DNA of 64,000 nt from Modestobacter sp. VKM Ac-2977 (GTDB lineage Bacteria; Actinomycetota; Actinomycetes; Mycobacteriales; Geodermatophilaceae): assembly GCF_026968045.1 (NCBI RefSeq), contig NZ_JAPVBQ010000004.1, positions 363,587 through 427,586 of the forward strand, read 5' to 3'. Both the position numbers and the translations under genes were made by a program. Position 1 is the stretch's first letter. Each line of letters opens with the position of its first letter. This document shows, piece by piece, positions 59,396 to 64,000 of this stretch. The notes below the pieces were generated by a model. The model saw only the letters and a list, made by a program, of their open reading frames with translations, was not told the DNA's origin and did not search any database.

Positions 59396-61024
59396 GTGAG
59401 TGCCGCCGAACTGGAGAGCGCGGGAGAACCCGTCCCCGCCGACCTCGACCTGCACACCACCGCCGGCAAGCTGGCCGACTTCGAGCGGCGGGTGGAGGAA
59501 GCCACACACGCCGGGTCGCAGCGCGCGGTGGACAAGCAGCACGACGCCGGGAAGATGACCGCCCGGGAGCGGATCGAGGCGCTGCTGGACCCGGGCTCGT
59601 TCACCGAGCTCGACGAGTTCGCCCGGCACCGCTCCAGCAACTTCGGCATGGACGCCAAGCGGCCGTTCGGGGACGGCGTCGTCACCGGGTACGGCACGGT
59701 CGACGGCCGGCCGGTCTGCGTCTTCTCCCAGGACGTCACCGTGTTCGGCGGCAGCCTCGGCGAGGTCTACGGCGAGAAGATCGTCAAGGTGCTGGACCTG
59801 GCCATGCGCAACGGCTGCCCGGTCATCGGGATCAACGAGGGCGGTGGCGCCCGGATCCAGGAGGGCGTGGTCTCCCTCGGCCTCTACGCCGAGATCTTCC
59901 GGCGCAACGTGCACGCCTCGGGCGTCATCCCGCAGATCTCCCTGGTGATGGGGGCTGCCGCCGGCGGTCACGTCTACTCCCCCGCGCTGACCGACTTCAT
60001 CGTCATGGTCGACAAGACCAGCCAGATGTTCATCACCGGCCCCGACGTGGTGAAGACCGTGACCGGGGAGGACGTCACCCTCGAGGAGCTGGGCGGCGCC
60101 CGCACCCACAACACCAAGTCCGGCGTCGCGCACTACCTGGCCGAGGACGAGGCCGACGCGCTGGACTACGTGAAGGCCCTGCTGTCGCACCTGCCCAGCA
60201 ACAACCTCGACCCCCTGCCGGCGATCGAGGTCGCCCCGGTCGACATCGCCCTCCCCGAGGCGCTCACCGACGACGACCGCGAGCTGGACACCTTCATCCC
60301 GGACTCGCCGAACACGCCCTACGACATGCACACCGTCATCGAGCACGTGCTCGACGACGGGGAGTTCCTCGAGGTCCAGGCGCTGTGGGGCCCCAACATC
60401 CTCACCGGCTTCGGCCGGGTCGAGGGCCGCCCGGTCGGCGTCGTGGCCAACCAGCCCACCCAGCTCGCCGGCACGCTGGACATCGACGCCAGCGAGAAGG
60501 CCGCGCGCTTCGTGCGCACCTGCGACGCCTTCAACATCCCGGTGCTCACCTTCGTCGACGTCCCCGGGTTCCTGCCGGGCACCTCGCAGGAGTGGGACGG
60601 GATCATCCGCCGCGGCGCCAAGCTGATCTACGCCTACGCGGAGGCGACGGTCCCGAAGATCACCGTGATCACCCGCAAGGCCTACGGCGGCGCGTACGAC
60701 GTGATGGGCTCCAAGCACCTGGGGGCCGACGTCAACCTGGCCTGGCCGACCGCGCAGATCGCGGTGATCGGTGCGCAGGGGGCCGTCGGCATCCTCTACC
60801 GCAAGGAGCTGGCCGCGGCGGAGGACCCGGAGTCGCTGCGCGCCGAGCTGGTCACCGACTACGAGGACACGCTGGCCAACCCCTACATCGCGGCCGACCG
60901 CGGGTACGTCGACGCGGTGATCCCGCCTTCGCACACCCGCGTCCACGTCGTCCGGGCGCTGCGGCTGCTGGCCAACAAGCGCCAGACCCTGCCCGCCAAG
61001 AAGCACGGGAACATCCCCCTGTGA
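59396..61024 (+). CDS. accD5: Acyl-CoA (propionyl/acetyl-CoA) carboxylase, carboxyltransferase beta subunit
   Basis: The 542-residue biotin-dependent carboxyltransferase moves CO2 from carboxybiotin to acyl-CoA. It shows [29 protein letters not shown] and [16 protein letters not shown] in the first half and [19 protein letters not shown] and [19 protein letters not shown] in the second. GTG at 59396 gives the expected N terminus. The stop overlaps accE5, and accA3 follows after maf, matching the Rv3280-Rv3285 acyl-CoA carboxylase group. Confidence 0.95.
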   Translation: MSAAELESAGEPVPADLDLHTTAGKLADFERRVEEATHAGSQRAVDKQHDAGKMTARERIEALLDPGSFTELDEFARHRSSNFGMDAKRPFGDGVVTGYGTVDGRPVCVFSQDVTVFGGSLGEVYGEKIVKVLDLAMRNGCPVIGINEGGGARIQEGVVSLGLYAEIFRRNVHASGVIPQISLVMGAAAGGHVYSPALTDFIVMVDKTSQMFITGPDVVKTVTGEDVTLEELGGARTHNTKSGVAHYLAEDEADALDYVKALLSHLPSNNLDPLPAIEVAPVDIALPEALTDDDRELDTFIPDSPNTPYDMHTVIEHVLDDGEFLEVQALWGPNILTGFGRVEGRPVGVVANQPTQLAGTLDIDASEKAARFVRTCDAFNIPVLTFVDVPGFLPGTSQEWDGIIRRGAKLIYAYAEATVPKITVITRKAYGGAYDVMGSKHLGADVNLAWPTAQIAVIGAQGAVGILYRKELAAAEDPESLRAELVTDYEDTLANPYIAADRGYVDAVIPPSHTRVHVVRALRLLANKRQTLPAKKHGNIPL

Positions 61025-61242
61025 TGACCGAACCGACCCAGCCTCCACTGCTGCAGGTGGTCCGCGGCGAGCCGACCGCCGAGGAACTCGCCGCGCTGAC
61101 CGTCGTCGTCGCGGCCCTGTCCCACCGGCGTCCCCGTCGTCGTCCCTCCCCGGTCGGCGCGTGGGCCGAGCGGGCCGACGTGCTGCGCCGGCCGCTGCTG
61201 GCCGGCCCCGGCGGCTGGCGCGCCTCGGGGCAGGCGTCATGA
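61024..61242 (+). CDS. accE5: Acyl-CoA carboxylase epsilon subunit
   Basis: This 72-residue protein has the short epsilon signature: LLQVVRGEPTAEELAALTVVVAAL, a basic RRPRRRP linker and a Trp-containing tail ([10 protein letters not shown]). Such subunits stabilise the carboxyltransferase core with AccA3. ATG at 61024 overlaps the accD5 stop by one base and its own stop overlaps the maf ATG, so all three are translated together. Confidence 0.88.
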   Translation: MTEPTQPPLLQVVRGEPTAEELAALTVVVAALSHRRPRRRPSPVGAWAERADVLRRPLLAGPGGWRASGQAS

Positions 61243-61841
61243 GCCGCCGCCTCGTGCTCGCCTCCCAGTCTCCGGCCCGCCTGCAGCTGATGCGCCAGGC
61301 GGGGCTGAACCCCGAGGTGGTGGTCAGCGGCGTCGACGAGACGGCGGTGACCGCACCGCGAGTCGGCGAACTGGTCGCCCTGCTGGCCGCGGCCAAGGCC
61401 GCAGTCGTCGCCAAGGACCAGACCGACGCGGTGGTGATCGGCGCCGACTCGGTGCTCGAGTTCCGCGGCCAGGCGCTCGGCAAGCCGGCCGACACCGCCG
61501 AGGCGCGGACCCGCTGGCAGCGGATGGGGGGACGCAGCGGCGTCCTGCACACCGGCCAGGCGGTCTTCGACGTCCGGGACGGCGGCGTGGCCCAGCGCGA
61601 CGTCGGTGTCTCCTCCACCGTGGTCCACTTCGCCACGCCGTCACCGGCGGAGCTGGAGGCCTACCTCGCCACCGGTGAACCGCTGGGCGTGGCCGGCGCG
61701 TTCACCCTCGACGGGTTGGGCGCACCGTTCGTCCGCCGGATCGAGGGCGATCCCTCCGCGGTGCTCGGCCTCTCGCTGCCGCTGCTGCGCACCCAGCTCG
61801 CCACGCTCGGCCTGGCGATCACCGACCTCTGGCGACGCTGA
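61239..61841 (+). CDS. maf: Maf-like nucleoside triphosphate pyrophosphatase
   Basis: The 200-residue enzyme hydrolyses non-canonical or UTP/dTTP-type nucleotides to monophosphates. [16 protein letters not shown] (phosphate loop), [19 protein letters not shown], and [29 protein letters not shown] are typical. ATG at 61239 overlaps the epsilon stop (ATGA). The gene order accD5-accE5-maf is conserved in actinobacteria; the functional link is unclear. Confidence 0.92.
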   Translation: MSRRLVLASQSPARLQLMRQAGLNPEVVVSGVDETAVTAPRVGELVALLAAAKAAVVAKDQTDAVVIGADSVLEFRGQALGKPADTAEARTRWQRMGGRSGVLHTGQAVFDVRDGGVAQRDVGVSSTVVHFATPSPAELEAYLATGEPLGVAGAFTLDGLGAPFVRRIEGDPSAVLGLSLPLLRTQLATLGLAITDLWRR

Positions 61842-61887
61842 CCACCCGGCGCCCCTCAGCCCGCCCCGCCTCTCAAGGAGAACCAAC

Positions 61888-63636
61888 GTGCAGAAGGTCC
61901 TGATCGCCAACCGCGGTGAGATCGCGGTGCGGGTGGCGCGCGCCTGCCGGGACGCCGGGCTGGCCAGCGTCGCGGTGTACGCCGAGCCCGACCGGGACGC
62001 CCTGCACGTGCGCACCGCGGACGAGGCCTTCGCTCTCGGTGGGAACACCCCGGGCGAGTCCTACCTGGTGATCGACAAGATCCTCGATGCCGCCCGCCGG
62101 TCCGGCGCCGACGCCGTGCACCCCGGCTACGGCTTCCTCTCCGAGAACGCCGACTTCGCGCAGGCCGTCATCGACGCAGGGCTCACCTGGATCGGCCCGT
62201 CCCCGCAGGCGATCATCGACCTCGGCGACAAGGTCGCCGCCCGGCACATCGCCACCCGCGCGGGCGCCCCGCTGGTGCCCGGCACCAAGGACCCGGTGGC
62301 CGACGCCGACGAGGTGGTCGCCTTCGCGCAGGAGCACGGCCTGCCGGTGGCCATCAAGGCCGCCTTCGGTGGCGGCGGTCGCGGCCTGAAGGTCGCCCGC
62401 ACCCTCGAGGAGATCCCCGAGCTGTTCGACTCCGCGGTGCGCGAGGCCGTCTCCGCGTTCGGCCGCGGCGAGTGCTTCGTCGAGCGGTTCCTGGACAAGC
62501 CACGGCACGTGGAGGCGCAGGTGCTCGCCGACACCCACGGCACGGTCGTCGTCGTCGGCACCCGGGACTGCTCGCTGCAGCGGCGCAACCAGAAGCTGGT
62601 CGAGGAGGCGCCCGCGCCGTTCCTCAGCGACGAGCAGCGCGAGCGCATCCACTCCTCGGCCAAGGCCATCTGCGCCGAGGCCGGCTACGTCGGTGCGGGC
62701 ACCGTCGAGTACCTGGTCGGCACCGACGGCTCGATCTCCTTCCTGGAGGTCAACACCCGGCTGCAGGTCGAGCACCCGGTCAGCGAGGAGACCTCCGGGA
62801 TCGACCTGGTCCGCCAGCAGTTCCGGATCGCCGAGGGCCTGCCGCTGGAGATCACCGAGGACCCGACCCCGCGCGGGCACAGCATCGAGTTCCGGATCAA
62901 CGCCGAGGACGCCGGCCGGAACTTCATGCCCGCCCCCGGCCCGGTGACCCGGCTGGAGATCCCGCACGGCCCGGGTGTGCGCTGGGACTCCGGGGTCGAG
63001 ACCGGCGGCGAGGTGGCCGGTGCGTTCGACTCGATGCTGGCCAAGCTCATCGTCACCGGCGCGACCCGCACCGAGGCCCTGCAGCGGGCCCGCCGTGCGC
63101 TGGACGAACTGGTCGTCGAGGGCATGCCGACCGTCGTCCCGTTCCACCGCGCGGTGGTCGCCGACCCCGCCTTCACCAGCGAGCCGTTCACGGTGCACAC
63201 CCGCTGGATCGAGACCGAGTGGGACAACCAGGTGCAGCCGTACGGCCCGGCCGCGGAGACCGACGAGGCCGAGCCGCGGCAGACGGTCGTGGTGGAGGTC
63301 GGCGGCCGCCGGCTGGAGGTGTCGCTGCCCGCCGGGCTGGCCGCAGGTGGGCCGGCACCGGCCGCCGGTGCGGCCAAGCCGCGCAAGCGCAGCGGGAGTG
63401 GCGGGTCGGCCGCCTCGGGTGACTCCCTCACCGCGCCGATGCAGGGCACGATCGTCAAGGTCGCGGTGGCCGACGGCGCCACCGTCGCCGCCGGTGACCT
63501 GGTGGTCGTGCTGGAGGCGATGAAGATGGAGCAGCCGATCGTCGCGCACAAGGCCGGCACGGTGTCCGGACTGTCGGCCGAGGTGGGCGCCGCCGTCACC
63601 AGCGGCGCCGTCCTCTGCACCATCGAGGACGCCTAG
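61888..63636 (+). CDS. accA3: Acyl-CoA carboxylase alpha subunit (biotin carboxylase and carrier)
   Basis: The 582-residue protein has an N-terminal biotin carboxylase ([36 protein letters not shown]-grasp loop [19 protein letters not shown] and [14 protein letters not shown]) and a C-terminal biotin carrier domain with [11 protein letters not shown], where Lys546 is biotinylated. A Pro/Gly/Ala linker joins them. GTG at 61888 follows an AAGGAG site at seven bases. In M. tuberculosis sseA and Rv3284 lie between maf and accA3; here the gap is 46 bases. A 21-base tandem duplication spans its stop. Confidence 0.95.
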   Translation: MQKVLIANRGEIAVRVARACRDAGLASVAVYAEPDRDALHVRTADEAFALGGNTPGESYLVIDKILDAARRSGADAVHPGYGFLSENADFAQAVIDAGLTWIGPSPQAIIDLGDKVAARHIATRAGAPLVPGTKDPVADADEVVAFAQEHGLPVAIKAAFGGGGRGLKVARTLEEIPELFDSAVREAVSAFGRGECFVERFLDKPRHVEAQVLADTHGTVVVVGTRDCSLQRRNQKLVEEAPAPFLSDEQRERIHSSAKAICAEAGYVGAGTVEYLVGTDGSISFLEVNTRLQVEHPVSEETSGIDLVRQQFRIAEGLPLEITEDPTPRGHSIEFRINAEDAGRNFMPAPGPVTRLEIPHGPGVRWDSGVETGGEVAGAFDSMLAKLIVTGATRTEALQRARRALDELVVEGMPTVVPFHRAVVADPAFTSEPFTVHTRWIETEWDNQVQPYGPAAETDEAEPRQTVVVEVGGRRLEVSLPAGLAAGGPAPAAGAAKPRKRSGSGGSAASGDSLTAPMQGTIVKVAVADGATVAAGDLVVVLEAMKMEQPIVAHKAGTVSGLSAEVGAAVTSGAVLCTIEDA

Positions 63637-63659
63637 GTCACCATCGAGGACGCCCAGGT
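63618..63659 (+). repeat. 21-base tandem duplication across the accA3 stop codon
   Basis: Two copies lie at 63618-63638 and 63639-63659. They differ at one base: the first reads GCCTAGGT and holds the TAG stop, the second GCCCAGGT. Both encode TIEDA in the same frame, so either the gene once ran longer or a late duplication followed the stop. Confidence 0.85.
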
Positions 63660-63759
63660 GTGGTGCGCACGCGCGTCGTTCGGCGGCTGAGCAGTGGCCG
63701 GGTGCTGATCGGGTCGTGGGTGCCGAGCAACCGGCTCCGTCCTCGGCGGCGGACGCGAC

Positions 63760-64000
63760 CTACGCCTGGTCGGTCGTCTGCGTCGGCGCAGCGGGCGGCA
63801 TGGTCACGGTTCGGCACCCCAGCGGGGTGTTGCGCGACGGGATCTCCAGATCGATCGCGTACACGCACACCGTGTGCACCCCGGGAGCGAGCTGACCGGT
63901 CCGCAACGAGAACCCGTGAGCCGCACCGGCCCCCGGGAACGCCCCCCCGACATCAGGCCGGTCCCCGTCCGCGGTCACCACCGCCCCCACACCATCGACA
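63760..64000 (-). CDS. C-terminal end of another surface-module protein
   Basis: Reading toward the left, the frame is open from the window edge and ends at 63760. The visible 79 residues are most of one GW-DP/Cys module: VDGVGAVVTADGDRPDVGG, AAHGFSLRTG, VHTVCVYAIDLEIPSR and TPLGCRTVT, then a short PTQTTDQA tail. The rest, including any catalytic domain, lies past base 64000. It shows that the module family also occurs 28 kb from the polysaccharide locus. The gene is convergent with accA3. Confidence 0.8.
   Translation of the reverse strand, partial: VDGVGAVVTADGDRPDVGGAFPGAGAAHGFSLRTGQLAPGVHTVCVYAIDLEIPSRNTPLGCRTVTMPPAAPTQTTDQA

Noticed and set aside
1..64000. Search for transposases, integrases, tRNA or rRNA genes, toxin-antitoxin pairs and phage genes
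   Set aside because: No supporting protein motif or RNA pattern was seen anywhere in the window.

Overview
The window is very GC-rich actinobacterial DNA. A WhiB-family regulator, coenzyme F420 genes (fbiA/fbiB), DUF3499, a TIGR03089 protein, an accD5-accE5-maf-accA3 block and many start codons sitting directly behind TANNNT -10 boxes all fit this. From remembered gene orders I would place it near Geodermatophilaceae (Geodermatophilus, Blastococcus, Modestobacter); this placement is inference.

The backbone follows, in recalled order, the Mycobacterium tuberculosis segment Rv3257c to Rv3285: phosphomannomutase, DUF3499, zincin-like protein, whiB2, fbiA, fbiB (about 0.1-7.7 kb); GDP-mannose pyrophosphorylase and wbbL (11.6-13.6 kb); rmlD, then an LCP ligase and TIGR03089 protein (35.5-39.9 kb); fadE25, purE, purK, GtrA (43.4-47.1 kb); PH-domain protein, birA, accD5, accE5, maf, accA3 (57.9-63.6 kb). 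Accessory blocks are inserted between these anchors.

The largest insertion (13.6-35.5 kb) is a cell-surface polysaccharide locus. It holds rmlA, several GT4 and GT2 glycosyltransferases, a Wzm/Wzt ABC exporter whose ATPase carries a C-terminal carbohydrate-binding extension, a sugar-methyltransferase-like protein with a C-terminal coiled coil, a 1,053-residue multidomain glycosyltransferase, and three exported proteins with tandem copies of a ~105-residue cysteine-containing module. Those three carry a class A beta-lactamase-like hydrolase, a lysozyme-like domain and a peptidoglycan amidase (PGRP) domain. A fourth copy of the module runs off the right edge of the window. With rmlC at 7.8 kb and rmlB/rmlD at 35.5-37.4 kb the dTDP-L-rhamnose pathway is complete; phosphomannomutase and the guanylyltransferase supply GDP-mannose. 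Precursor supply, sugar assembly, export, a possible chain-capping step and peptidoglycan-active enzymes are thus grouped in one region.

Smaller insertions are a CoA-transferase pair with DUF1028 and FkbM proteins (40-43.4 kb), and a block with a DUF2142 membrane protein, three glycosyltransferases and sbcCD (47.1-57.9 kb). I saw no rRNA, tRNA, CRISPR array, transposase or integrase. The strongest candidates for something undescribed are the shared surface module with its small translationally coupled exported partners, and the putative WbdD-like capping/export trio.
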